This document shows positions 35,236 to 44,605 of a stretch of 64,000 nucleotides of DNA, piece by piece (position 1 is the stretch's first letter; every line of letters starts with the position of its first letter). The notes beneath the pieces are model-generated. The model was not told where the DNA came from. It saw nothing but the letters and a program-made list of their open reading frames with translations, and did no database searches. The position numbers were made by a program, and so were the translations under genes. Source of the DNA: Prevotella melaninogenica (GTDB taxonomy: Bacteria; Bacteroidota; Bacteroidia; Bacteroidales; Bacteroidaceae); contig NZ_CP072347.1 of the NCBI RefSeq assembly GCF_018127925.1, positions 1,304,501 through 1,368,500 of the forward strand, in the 5' to 3' direction.

Positions 35236-37974
35236 ATGAAAACTACAACCATATTCAGTCTACTGATTATCTTTTGCTTAAGGATACAAGCTCAAACAGT
35301 CATTGAAGGCAGTGTGTTAGATGCACAGGGCAAGTCAGGAGATGCCATTGTAACTGTAACAGCAAAAGGGTATAGTAGCGTACTGGCATTTGCTGAGACA
35401 GATAATAAGGGTGACTATCGTTTGGAGGTAAATTCACAATCTGATAGTTTAACAATTACCGCAGCAGGTATGTCTATAGGGCAACAAGTTAAAGTTGTTG
35501 CTAACCGTTCACAACGGTTAAACTTTCGAGTCAAAGAAAAGGTACTACAACTTAAGGAAGTTGAAGTTCATGCCAAGAAAATACGACAAAACGGTGATAC
35601 TCTTAACTATTCTGTTGGCGCATATCAACAGCAAGGCGACCGCACTATAGGCGATGTTTTAAAACGTATGCCTGGTATAGAAGTGTCAGATAATGGTAGT
35701 ATAAAATTCAATGGGAAAAGTATCTCAAAGTTTTATGTTGAAGACATGGATTTGTTGCAAGGTCGCTATGGTCTTGCAACAGGAAATATCAATGCACAAG
35801 ATGTTGGCTCAGTTCAAGTGCTCGAGAACCATCAACCAGTGAAAGCCCTACAGAGACGAACACCAACCGATGATGTTGCTATAAATCTGAAATTAAAAAA
35901 TGCTGCTAAAGGTACAGTAGCAGTAAACACAATGCTCGGTGGTGGTGGTCAACAATCTGGTGGATGGGGATTCGGAATGCGTTCCCTATCTGATGGACAA
36001 AACCCTATTGGCAGAAATCCATTATGGACGGCAGAGGTTGTAGGTATGTACTTTGCAAAACGTAGGCAAAATATAACACTCTATAAAGGAAACAATATAG
36101 GTGATGATGTTTCCCAAGAATTAACTTCACATTATTCTGGTATCAATGATGTGGGGCTTGTTGCTTTCGCTCCACTGGGAGTTGTTACGCCATCTGGCAG
36201 TGGATTACCGCAGAAACGAACTTTTGACAATCAGTCACACATTGTATCAATGAACCACTTGGAGAAAATAGGTAAACAATCAGAACTAACTTTAAATATG
36301 TCGTATCTCCATACATCTATACGACAAGAAGGTATCTCAGAAGCCGACCGATTTTATAGTTCTAATCAACGACTATTGAGCAGCGAGTCGCTTATACTTG
36401 TGACACACATGAATAATCTTAGTACAAACTTAAGATACAATCGCAATGGTAAAAATGGTTTTATAGCCAATGTACTGAAGTTAGATGAAGAATGGAATAA
36501 TGATAACGTACAAAGCCAACTCACCTCTAATCTAACAGGATCTGTCCCCATCAACTATGGAAACAATCGAGTTTATCAACATTTCCATCGTCCTTCGTTA
36601 ACAGTAAGTAATACTATGAATCTGATCCAGAATTATGGTAAACGTACACTTGATTTGCATTTCTCTGTTGGTTATGCTCAGCGCCCTAACACATTGATAG
36701 TTAATGTGGATTCTCTTTTACCACAAACATCAGTCCATTATAATCAAGAATTGAAGTCACGCAACATAGCTGGTGACTTCCACACTAACTTTACCTTTCA
36801 CTTAGGATTGTTCTCTATAGACTATGGGGTTTTAGCTAATGCCAATTTGCATGGCATAAAGACAGATTTAAGCGGCTTTACTAATTTGACGGCAAATGGT
36901 AGTCAAAATCACACATCACAATCGGTATTGAATGATTTATGGTACAACATTTATGAATTATCGCTAAATCAACAATACAAATTCGAGCAGGCAGGTTGGC
37001 GTCTCTCCCTTACCTGCCCTCTAAACTTATACACACAAACTCTTGATGACCGCATCACTAAAAACAAGAATAAATATACCCGTTTGCTTGTAACACCATC
37101 GTTTACTGTAAACTATGAGTGGCGTGATTGGAGTGGTAACATTAATGCAACATACTATAAGAATGTCGGAGATCCTGGAAGTATCTATAGTGGCTATATA
37201 ATGAACAACTACCGAACATTTCAACGGTCGTATGTTGAACATTTGTCAGAAACAAGTTGCTTCACAACGAGTGCATCAGTTGGGTATCGCAGTGCTCTTA
37301 CAGCAACCTTTTTCCGTATAAATGGTAACTATGGACACACTCGTGACAACCAAATTTATGGTTATGAATATCGAGGTGCAACCAGTGTTGTACATGCCAT
37401 TGATAAAAAAACATATACAGATAATTATGCTTTCGGCTTTGATGGCAGCAAAGGTTTTGATTGGTTACAATCAACCATTCGTGCTTTTGGTGGCTATAGT
37501 TATAGTAAGAGTGAGCGCCTCATTGCTCAGAATCTTTACCCTTTCCATTCTCGAACAATCAGTATTGGGGGCGGTGGTACTATCACTCCTCTTACATGGC
37601 TTAATATTGTTTTCACAAGCGGATATGCATGGAATGTGTCATCCATTGATGCTATAAATGATAATTCTTCACAGACTGTTCGAACAGCAACTCAGCGTAT
37701 CAAGTTTAATGTCTTTGTCACTAAGCAATTTACGTTTACGACTACAATAGAAGGTAATTACAATAATTTGACCGAAAAGAACAGACACACATGGTTTGGA
37801 GATATGTTGTTTAAATACAAATTGAAACATATTGAATTAGACTTGCAAGCTAATAATCTTTTCAATCAGCGTCAGTACACAAGGGTTAACTATAGTGGTC
37901 TTGATATATATTCATCTACTTCACAATTGAGACCTCTTAACATAGTAGGAACTATACGGTTTGGGGTGTTATAG
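35236..37974 (+). CDS. TonB-dependent receptor-like outer membrane protein, GLPGLI partner
   Basis: The 912-aa protein has a signal peptide ending at IQAQ, then a carboxypeptidase-regulatory-like domain (VIEGSVLDAQGKSGDAIVTV, about 20-100). A shortened plug follows (GDTLNYSVGAYQQQGDRTIGDVLKRMPGIEV), then a long beta barrel of about 22 strands. There is no SusD gene next to it, so it is not a classic polysaccharide locus. The pair with GLPGLI suggests uptake of a peptide or other small ligand, which cannot be named from the sequence. It starts immediately after the GLPGLI stop codon. Confidence 0.88.
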   Translation: MKTTTIFSLLIIFCLRIQAQTVIEGSVLDAQGKSGDAIVTVTAKGYSSVLAFAETDNKGDYRLEVNSQSDSLTITAAGMSIGQQVKVVANRSQRLNFRVKEKVLQLKEVEVHAKKIRQNGDTLNYSVGAYQQQGDRTIGDVLKRMPGIEVSDNGSIKFNGKSISKFYVEDMDLLQGRYGLATGNINAQDVGSVQVLENHQPVKALQRRTPTDDVAINLKLKNAAKGTVAVNTMLGGGGQQSGGWGFGMRSLSDGQNPIGRNPLWTAEVVGMYFAKRRQNITLYKGNNIGDDVSQELTSHYSGINDVGLVAFAPLGVVTPSGSGLPQKRTFDNQSHIVSMNHLEKIGKQSELTLNMSYLHTSIRQEGISEADRFYSSNQRLLSSESLILVTHMNNLSTNLRYNRNGKNGFIANVLKLDEEWNNDNVQSQLTSNLTGSVPINYGNNRVYQHFHRPSLTVSNTMNLIQNYGKRTLDLHFSVGYAQRPNTLIVNVDSLLPQTSVHYNQELKSRNIAGDFHTNFTFHLGLFSIDYGVLANANLHGIKTDLSGFTNLTANGSQNHTSQSVLNDLWYNIYELSLNQQYKFEQAGWRLSLTCPLNLYTQTLDDRITKNKNKYTRLLVTPSFTVNYEWRDWSGNINATYYKNVGDPGSIYSGYIMNNYRTFQRSYVEHLSETSCFTTSASVGYRSALTATFFRINGNYGHTRDNQIYGYEYRGATSVVHAIDKKTYTDNYAFGFDGSKGFDWLQSTIRAFGGYSYSKSERLIAQNLYPFHSRTISIGGGGTITPLTWLNIVFTSGYAWNVSSIDAINDNSSQTVRTATQRIKFNVFVTKQFTFTTTIEGNYNNLTEKNRHTWFGDMLFKYKLKHIELDLQANNLFNQRQYTRVNYSGLDIYSSTSQLRPLNIVGTIRFGVL

Positions 37975-37990
37975 AAAGGGTGTGAACAAC

Positions 37991-38021
37991 TTGTGTTATT
38001 CTTAATAAAAATATATATTTG
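37991..38021 (+). promoter_or_regulatory. Promoter of a small membrane protein
   Basis: TTG (37991-37993), 20 bp, TATATTTG (38014-38021), a full consensus match 23 bp before the ATG at 38044. Confidence 0.75.
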
Positions 38022-38043
38022 CAATAAAATAAACATCAGATTA

Positions 38044-38205
38044 ATGGAACTAATACAAAGCTTATCTTTTATAATAGCACTCATTCTCATGCCGTTTTTA
38101 TGCAGGAAACAGCCGTTTCCTATTAAAGTGATCTATATCATCTGCATGACCTTGCTAACTCCGATATTCGGATATCCAGCCTATCGGTACATTATAACTC
38201 ACTAA
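38044..38205 (+). CDS. Small membrane protein (53 aa), function unknown
   Basis: The start at 38044 (MELIQSL) is chosen because the promoter's -7 box ends at 38021, so the longer upstream frame cannot be translated. Two hydrophobic helices are visible: SLSFIIALILMPFLC and VIYIICMTLLTPIFGY, separated by RKQPFPIK. There is no recognisable family. The dedicated promoter makes it a real gene rather than a chance frame. Confidence 0.6.
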   Translation: MELIQSLSFIIALILMPFLCRKQPFPIKVIYIICMTLLTPIFGYPAYRYIITH

Positions 38206-38301
38206 AAGAAACTTCTTTCTTTTATAGCAGTCTGTTTCTATATAAGGTAAAGCACTGCTGTTTGGTGAACCTTAGCAACTCTTTTGTATCGTATTTAGTA
38301 T

Positions 38302-38388
38302 GCGCACATGTGGTGCTAAGGCTTAGCACACTATGTGCGGAGCATCAACACGAAATGTGCGGAGGCTTAACACGATAGCTAAAAATGA
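38302..38388. repeat. 22-bp-period palindrome array, copy 3
   Basis: Units start at 38323, 38345 and 38367, exactly 22 bp apart, opening TTAGCACA, TCAACACG and TTAACACG. An inverted unit, GCGCACATGTGGTGCTAAGG, precedes them. The rest of the gap 38206-38468 shows no gene. Confidence 0.8.
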
Positions 38389-38468
38389 GAGGAGAGAGTC
38401 GTCTTTGTAACAACTACGAACCTATAAACACATATTCATTATTCAATACTGACATACTAATAAACAGA

Positions 38469-38519
38469 AAAGAGGTTGATTCTAATACTACATTGCGTAG
38501 CCTTCGAATCAACCTCTTT
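38469..38519. terminator. Bidirectional terminator at the 3' end of the EF-G2 gene
   Basis: AAAGAGGTTGATTC (38469-38482) pairs perfectly with GAATCAACCTCTTT (38506-38519). T-rich sequence follows on both strands. Confidence 0.8.
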
Positions 38520-38545
38520 AATTATATTAGTCTAAAACAGGAGGA

Positions 38546-40708
38546 CTATTCTTCCTCATCCTTTACTTCTGCCTCATGCTCAGCAATTAACTTCTGCTGG
38601 ATATCATTTGGAACAAGCTCGTAACTTGCGAACTTTGTTGTGAAACTTGCACGACCACCAGTGAGAGAACTCAGTGAAATACTATAGTTAGCAAGTTCTT
38701 TCAAAGGAATCTTTGCTTGTAACTTCTGATAACCTGCCTCAGAGTCCATACCCATAATCATGGCACGACGTCCCTGTAAATCGCTCATTACGTCACCCAT
38801 ATAGTCACCAGGAACATACACCTCTAAGTCATAGATTGGCTCGAGAATCTTTGGACCTGCAGCCTTGAAAGCGTCTGAGAACGCATGACGAGCAGCCAAA
38901 GTGAATGACAGTTCATTAGAGTCAACTGGGTGCATCTTACCATCGAAGACTATCACACGTACATCACGTGCATAGCTACCTGTCAGTGGACCACGCTCCA
39001 TACAATCCATCACACCCTTTAAGATAGCTGGCATAAAGCGAGCATCAATAGCACCACCGACAACAGAGTTGATGAACACAAGTTTACCACCCCAAGGGAG
39101 GTCGCGCTCTTCACGTCCCTTGATATTCATCTTAAACTCCTGTCCGTTGAACTTATAGGTTGTTGGATCAGGCATGCCCTCTGCGTATGGCTCAACAATC
39201 AAGTGCACCTCACCAAACTGACCTGCACCACCACTCTGCTTCTTATGACGGTACTCAGCCTTTGACTGCTTGGTAATTGTCTCACGATATGGAATCTTTG
39301 GTTCCTTGAAAGTCACCTGAAGTTTCTCATTATTCTCCAAACGCCACTTCAAAGTACGTAGGTGGAACTCGCCCTGTCCATGGACGATAGTCTGCTTCAA
39401 CTCCTTACTCTGCTCAACAACCCATGTTGGATCTTCCTGACGCATCTTCAATAAAGCAGCCATGAGCTTCTCAGTTTCCTGTGAACTCTTAGCTTCAACG
39501 GCACGAGAGTATTTAGAGTTAGGATATTTAATGAAATCGAAACGCTGGTCAAGTCCCTTACCATTCAAGGTATTACTGGTCTTAACGTCCTTCAGCTTCA
39601 CGGTACAACCTAAGTCACCAGCATTCAACTGATCAACTGGAATACGGTTAGCACCTGCACAAGCGTATAGCTGTCCCATACGTTCCTTTGAACCACGGTC
39701 AGAGTTAGTCAAATCGTCACCCGACTTCACACAACCACTCATCACCTTGAAATAGCTTACTTCACCGATATGTGGTTCCATACCCGTCTTGAAGAAGTAG
39801 AGAGACTCTGGACCATTGCTATCAGGAGTAACCTCCTCACCACGTGTATTATGAATCTTAGGCATCTCGTCAACGAAAGGAACAACATTACCTAAGAACT
39901 CCATCAGACGACGAACACCCATGCTCTTACCTGCACATACGCAGAAAACAGGGAAGATAGAACGCGTTACGAGACCCTTACGGATACCTGTACGCAACTC
40001 ATCTTCTGTCAGTGTTTCCTCTTCAAAGAACTTCTCCATCAAGCCCTCATCATTCTCAGCAGCAGCCTCAACGAGTGCTTTATGTAGTTCCATTGCCTTT
40101 GGCATCTGGTCAGCAGGAATATCCTCAATGATAGGTTCGCCACCTTCAGGCTTCCAGCTGTATTTCTTCATCAACAGAACATCAATCAAACTATTAAAGC
40201 CAGAACCTGTTTCGATAGGATACTGTACAGGAACACACTTTGAACCATAAATCTCCTGCATGGTGGAAATAAGGTTATCAAAGTCGCACTTGTCTGAATC
40301 CAACTGGTTAATAAGGAAGATAACAGGCTTCTTGAGCTTCTCGGTATAACGGAAATTGTTCTGTGTTCCTACCTCTGGTCCATACTGACCATTGATAAGA
40401 ATAACAGCCTCATCGGTTACATTGAGGGCAGTAATAGCACCACCAACGAAGTCATCACTACCCGGACAGTCGATGATATTCAGCTTCTTATTATTCCACT
40501 CAACATGGAATACCGTTGGGAACACTGAATAGCCATACTCCTGTTCAACAGGGAAATAATCGCTAACAGTATTCTTAGCTTCTACTGAACCGCGTCGCTT
40601 AATGACACCAGCTTCGAACAACATACTTTCGGCAAGAGTCGTCTTGCCGCTACCGGCACTGCCAACCAAGGCAATGTTCTTAATCTCGTTTGTCTGATAT
40701 ACTCTCAT
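38546..40708 (-). CDS. fusA2: EF-G paralogue of EF-G2 type lacking the catalytic histidine
   Basis: The 720-aa protein has all five EF-G domains. The P-loop is GSAGSGKTT. Switch II reads DCPGSDDF, so the catalytic His of the normal PGH is Ser84. The G4 motif is NQLD instead of NKxD (134-137), and switch I has EQEYGYS instead of EQERGIT. In Bacteroides thetaiotaomicron the paralogue EF-G2 supports translation under carbon limitation and is reported to lack GTP hydrolysis. The present gene is the likely equivalent. Domain IV (FGEVHLIVEPYAEG) is intact. It is a single gene divergent from the HemW-like gene. Confidence 0.92.
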   Translation of the reverse strand: MRVYQTNEIKNIALVGSAGSGKTTLAESMLFEAGVIKRRGSVEAKNTVSDYFPVEQEYGYSVFPTVFHVEWNNKKLNIIDCPGSDDFVGGAITALNVTDEAVILINGQYGPEVGTQNNFRYTEKLKKPVIFLINQLDSDKCDFDNLISTMQEIYGSKCVPVQYPIETGSGFNSLIDVLLMKKYSWKPEGGEPIIEDIPADQMPKAMELHKALVEAAAENDEGLMEKFFEEETLTEDELRTGIRKGLVTRSIFPVFCVCAGKSMGVRRLMEFLGNVVPFVDEMPKIHNTRGEEVTPDSNGPESLYFFKTGMEPHIGEVSYFKVMSGCVKSGDDLTNSDRGSKERMGQLYACAGANRIPVDQLNAGDLGCTVKLKDVKTSNTLNGKGLDQRFDFIKYPNSKYSRAVEAKSSQETEKLMAALLKMRQEDPTWVVEQSKELKQTIVHGQGEFHLRTLKWRLENNEKLQVTFKEPKIPYRETITKQSKAEYRHKKQSGGAGQFGEVHLIVEPYAEGMPDPTTYKFNGQEFKMNIKGREERDLPWGGKLVFINSVVGGAIDARFMPAILKGVMDCMERGPLTGSYARDVRVIVFDGKMHPVDSNELSFTLAARHAFSDAFKAAGPKILEPIYDLEVYVPGDYMGDVMSDLQGRRAMIMGMDSEAGYQKLQAKIPLKELANYSISLSSLTGGRASFTTKFASYELVPNDIQQKLIAEHEAEVKDEEE

Positions 40709-40912
40709 ATCTGATAGATTTAAGCTGTTAGTAATAATTTATTTCGTCTCAAGGGACAAGCCGTAGCTCATCATTTCTGCGGTCTAAGTTATACATTTTC
40801 ATCGAAAGCACCAAAGTTTCTTGCGAAAAAAACAAATTCTTTTAAAACTTATTAGTACATTTGCATTAGTTCTTGTAAGGCATACATTAATATATACGTA
40901 TATACACTTATC

Positions 40913-42160
40913 ATGTTAGGATTATACATTCACATTCCTTTCTGCGCCAGTCGCTGCATTTATTGTGGCTTCTATTCTACTGTGCCAGCCAAGAAGAAGG
41001 ACGAAAGGCTTTCTATGGAAGAACGCTATGTGAATGCTATCTGCCATGAGATAAAACTGCGTGCGGAGAAGAACAGCGAAAACTCTGGTGAAAGAACAGG
41101 AGGTTTATCAACTATCTATTTGGGTGGTGGCACTCCTTCACAGCTTTCTTTTGAGAGCCTACAAAAGATATTCCAGACGATAAACAAGGTGTATCACATT
41201 GGTTTAGAATGGGATACAGAGAGCAACACTTGTACCACAGCGACTCCTATCGAAATCACAATGGAGTGTAACCCCGATGATATAACGGAGGAGTTTGCAC
41301 AGAACTTACGTTCCCTTCCTATCAATCGTATCTCTATGGGAGCGCAGACTTTCTCTGATGAACGCCTACGTTTCCTACATCGTAGACATACAGCTGACGA
41401 GGTAGAAACGGCTGTAAAGCGTCTAAGAAATGTAAACATCAAGAACATATCGGTAGACCTTATGTTTGGCTTTCCCAATGAGACACTTGAAGAATGGAAA
41501 GAAGACATTGAGCGACTGCTTGCTTTAGACATTGAACATATCTCTGCATATAGTCTTATGTATGAAGAAGGGACTCCCCTCTATCGACTTCTTCAAGCGG
41601 GAAAGGTCAAGGATATGGACGATGAACTTTATCGTCAGATGTACGATACTCTCATCGACCGCTTAGCCGAAGCTGGTTATGAACAATATGAGATTAGTAA
41701 CTTTGCCAAACTTAAAGTTCAAACCTCAAAGTTCAATGTTCAAAGTTCAAAGTTCAAAGTTCAAAGTCCCTACCGTTCTCAACACAATAGTTCGTATTGG
41801 CACAATGTCCCTTATATAGGCATCGGAGCCTCTGCCCATTCCTACAGCAATGGCAAGAGGAGTTGGAATATAGCAGATACCAAGGCTTATATCGCTGCTA
41901 TTGAGGAAGACAGACTCCCTTGCGAGGAGGAGATAATTGATGCAGATACACATTACAATGACATGATTATGACCGCCCTCCGCACATGTGAAGGAATAGA
42001 TCTCTCAAGGCTCTCTGCTGAATACTATACTTATCTCATGCGCCTTGCCGAGCCCTTACAACAACAAGGTTTGTTGAAAGAGGACAATGGTTGGCTCCAT
42101 CTCACCCGTGACGGCATCTATGTTAGCGACTCCGTTATGAGTGATTTAATGAAAGTATAA
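40913..42160 (+). CDS. HemW-like radical SAM protein with repeat-derived insertion
   Basis: The 415-aa protein has the radical SAM cluster HIPFCASRCIYC (Cys11, Cys15, Cys18), GGGTPS, and QHNSSYWHNVPYIGIGASAHS, the signature used to separate HemW (heme chaperone) from true HemN. A second sign is the missing N-terminal HemN extension. Residues about 268-286 (KVQTSKFNVQSSKFKVQSP) are encoded by eight copies of a 7-bp repeat, AAAGTTC and variants, at 41714-41769. The insertion lies just before the conserved QHN block; its reading frame is kept. A TACATTTG box lies at 40856. Confidence 0.9.
   Translation: MLGLYIHIPFCASRCIYCGFYSTVPAKKKDERLSMEERYVNAICHEIKLRAEKNSENSGERTGGLSTIYLGGGTPSQLSFESLQKIFQTINKVYHIGLEWDTESNTCTTATPIEITMECNPDDITEEFAQNLRSLPINRISMGAQTFSDERLRFLHRRHTADEVETAVKRLRNVNIKNISVDLMFGFPNETLEEWKEDIERLLALDIEHISAYSLMYEEGTPLYRLLQAGKVKDMDDELYRQMYDTLIDRLAEAGYEQYEISNFAKLKVQTSKFNVQSSKFKVQSPYRSQHNSSYWHNVPYIGIGASAHSYSNGKRSWNIADTKAYIAAIEEDRLPCEEEIIDADTHYNDMIMTALRTCEGIDLSRLSAEYYTYLMRLAEPLQQQGLLKEDNGWLHLTRDGIYVSDSVMSDLMKV
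41714..41769. repeat. Heptanucleotide repeat (AAAGTTC)8 inside the HemW-like gene
   Basis: Eight units of 7 bp: AAAGTTC, AAACCTC, AAAGTTC, AATGTTC, then three AAAGTTC and AAAGTCC. The same heptamer, in opposite orientation, repeats 13 times at 50804-50894 after the ABC-F gene. Confidence 0.9.
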
Positions 42161-42216
42161 GTATATCACCACAATTCATCACCACCCATCACCCAACACC
42201 CAACACCCACAACCCC

Positions 42217-42543
42217 ATGACCAACGAAGAATTTGAAAAGAAATGGGCAGAGAATCGCAAAGAGGTTCTTGCCAACAACGAAGAGTATCAGCGTATTGCC
42301 CAGAGCTATAAAGGTTCGGGCTGGATTGATTATGTCATCTTAATAGCAGGTTTTGTCATCTGCGAGAACTATACCAAGACCATTGTCAACAGTATTGTAC
42401 TCCAATATCTCCTTGCCCTTGTTGGCATGATCCTGATATGGTTGGGCTATCGCCTTATCAAGAGTCTCTTCAACAGCAAGCAAACCTTAGGAGAACTCGA
42501 AGAAAAGATAAAGCAACAATACAAAGATTCTATTAGAGATTAA
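42217..42543 (+). CDS. Small two-helix membrane protein
   Basis: This 108-aa protein begins with an acidic cytoplasmic helix (MTNEEFEKKWAENRKEVLAN). Two membrane helices follow at about 37-53 (IDYVILIAGFVICENY) and 60-80 (VLQYLLALVGMILIWLGY), and then a charged tail ending KQQYKDSIRD. No family is recognised. It starts 56 nt after the HemW-like stop; that gap consists of CACCCAACACCC-type repeat words. Co-transcription is likely, but a functional link is not evident. Confidence 0.7.
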   Translation: MTNEEFEKKWAENRKEVLANNEEYQRIAQSYKGSGWIDYVILIAGFVICENYTKTIVNSIVLQYLLALVGMILIWLGYRLIKSLFNSKQTLGELEEKIKQQYKDSIRD

Positions 42544-42552
42544 TCCACATAC

Positions 42553-42930
42553 ATGGTATGATTACCTCCAATAAGGTGGTTTTATAAAGGGGAATAAACT
42601 ACATGACAAATGTAATTAGGTGCAACGTCTATCTGTCTTTTACAAACAGTTTATTCCCATACAATTGATTTATTTGTAAACTATTTTCGTACAGCTCAAA
42701 ACCAATACATGCTCTCTTGGCTTCTTAAAGACGCCCAATTGACTTGCAAAAGATGCCCTTTAAGACCCTTACTAACGCCCTTTTGAAGTCCAATTAAGCA
42801 CCTTTTATTTTACTATTTTATAACCAATTGATTTTCTGTTGGTTATAAACCAACTTCGTACATGTATTTTTACCGTTAGTTATAGATGTTTTCCTCGGAA
42901 TTATGTAATGATTTTTCAAAACCCATCTGC
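42553..42930 (+). repeat. Dispersed ~370-bp intergenic element, copy 1
   Basis: It aligns with 48092-48470 over its whole length, for example CTACATGACAAATGTAATTA versus CTACAAGGTGAAATGCAATT. The strongest block contains ACTAACGCCCTTTTGAAGTC and CAATTAAGCA. The element has no long ORF. A third, shorter copy in inverse orientation is at 61484-61575. Confidence 0.8.
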
Positions 42931-43111
42931 ATATTTTCGAAGTCTAAAAAGAGATAATTTTCAATGTCAGAGGATGATAATAGGATAGAATGTCGACTAT
43001 CTTAGCCAAGTTTTTGTTTAGTGAGTAACTTTGATTCTTCCGTTAAAGTGATACGAAAAGCGTCCACACATTTAACGGAAGAACCATGAATATGACTTAT
43101 AGATTATGAAT

Positions 43112-43210
43112 TCTGAATTATAATGGTAATCATAATAATGAATTCTGAATTATAAATTATAAATTATAGTAGTAATCATAATTATGAATTTTGAATTCTG
43201 AATTATGAAT
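43112..43210. repeat. GTAATCATAATTATGAATT repeat cluster
   Basis: Two forward copies (GGTAATCATAATAATGAATT and GTAATCATAATTATGAATTT), with related AATTATAAATTATA spacers, end at the uraA stop codon. Other copies lie at 14.5 and 50.9 kb. Confidence 0.7.
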
Positions 43211-44423
43211 TCTCCTCGTTCTTCTTCTCCTTTGCAGGTGGCAATATAAGGTTCAAGATAACGCCCACCATAGCAGAAAGTCCAATACCACTAATAGAGA
43301 AGCTACCCTTCTGCAGCACAGCACCACCAATACCCATCGTCAGTGTAATAGATATAATAATGATATTACGTGTACGATTAAGGTCAACCTTATGCTGAAC
43401 AAGGTTCTGAACACCTACAGAAGCAATCGTACCAAAGAGCAATAGCATGATACCTCCTAAGACTGCAGAAGGAATACTCTGCAGAAGCGCACTCAATTTT
43501 CCGATTACCGAGAAGACAATAGCTGTTGCAGCAGCAATACGGATTACCTGAGGATGAGTCACCTTTGTAATGCTCATCGCACCAGTTACCTCACTATAAG
43601 TTGTCACTGGAGGACCGCCAAAGAAGCAAGCAGCCAAACAAGCCAAGCCATCACCTAACATTGTACGATGCAAACCTGGTGACTTCGTAAAGTCTTTCTC
43701 CGCCACAGCACTTACCACATACACATCACCGACATGCTCAATCACAGGAGCTATCGCCACAGGAATCATATAAAGGAATGGTTCCCATGCAAACTGTGGC
43801 AACTGGAAATGCGCTAATGCAGGTGGAAGAGCGAACCAAGGCGCTGCCTCTACACCTGAGAAGTTGACAACACCCATTAGGGCAGCTACGCTATAGCCCA
43901 CAGCAATACCGCAAATTACAGGTACTAACTTCATCAAGCCACGACCCATAGAGAGGACTGTCACAGCCGTTCCCAATGAGATAAAGGCTATAAGCCAGTT
44001 TGTTTTCGCCATGTCTACCGCTGCCTTTGACAGAGAAAGACCAATCAAAATGATTACCGGACCGATAACAACTGGTGGGAAAAGCTTATCCAATAGTTTC
44101 TTTCCTTGCCACTTAATCAGTGCTGACATCACAAAGTAAACAAGTGCAACACCTGCTATTCCTACCAACGTTCCAGGCATACCCCACTGCTTTGATGCAG
44201 AGATAATTGGAGTAATGAAGGCAAAGGAAGAGCCCAAAAAAATAGGAACCTTACCTTTCGTAACCAAATGAAAGATAAATGTTCCTAAACCTGCTGTGAA
44301 TAACGCTGTTGCTGGGTCAAGTCCCACGAGCAAAGGGACGAGAACAGTAGCACCGAAAGCAACAAAGAGGAATTGCACTCCCACTATTGTCTTTCGCATC
44401 GGCGATAGTTGTAAATTACTCAT
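43203..44423 (-). CDS. uraA: Uracil/xanthine permease, UraA type
   Basis: The 406-aa protein has about 12-14 membrane segments. Family boxes are VGVQFLFVAFGATVLVPLL, GSSFAFITPI and VIEHVGDVYVVS, which carries the Glu and His of the substrate and proton site. GGPPVTTYSEVTGAMSITK carries the second binding Glu. These match UraA of E. coli better than the xanthine transporters. It imports uracil with protons. The gene is single, read towards the repeat region at 43.1 kb, and shares its upstream region with the IS element. Confidence 0.9.
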   Translation of the reverse strand: MSNLQLSPMRKTIVGVQFLFVAFGATVLVPLLVGLDPATALFTAGLGTFIFHLVTKGKVPIFLGSSFAFITPIISASKQWGMPGTLVGIAGVALVYFVMSALIKWQGKKLLDKLFPPVVIGPVIILIGLSLSKAAVDMAKTNWLIAFISLGTAVTVLSMGRGLMKLVPVICGIAVGYSVAALMGVVNFSGVEAAPWFALPPALAHFQLPQFAWEPFLYMIPVAIAPVIEHVGDVYVVSAVAEKDFTKSPGLHRTMLGDGLACLAACFFGGPPVTTYSEVTGAMSITKVTHPQVIRIAAATAIVFSVIGKLSALLQSIPSAVLGGIMLLLFGTIASVGVQNLVQHKVDLNRTRNIIIISITLTMGIGGAVLQKGSFSISGIGLSAMVGVILNLILPPAKEKKNEENS

Positions 44424-44582
44424 GTATAGAATGATTTTTATTGGTATTTGTCAGAGATGTATTGCTACGCATTCAATTTGCAAAATTATAAAAAATGTAT
44501 GTCATTGTGGTTGAAATAAGAGAAAAAATGACTTTTAAGTAGAAAAAGAGTTCCTTTATGTATGATAACGCAATTCTTTTTG

Positions 44583-44590
44583 TATCTTTG
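44583..44590 (+). promoter_or_regulatory. Orphaned -7 box of the serpin gene, upstream of the IS
   Basis: TATCTTTG lies 16 bp before the left end of the IS. If the IS and one copy of CTAA are removed, this box is about 40 bp before the serpin ATG, a normal leader distance. The -33 part is weak. Confidence 0.5.
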
Positions 44591-44605
44591 AGTCATCTTT
44601 TCTAA

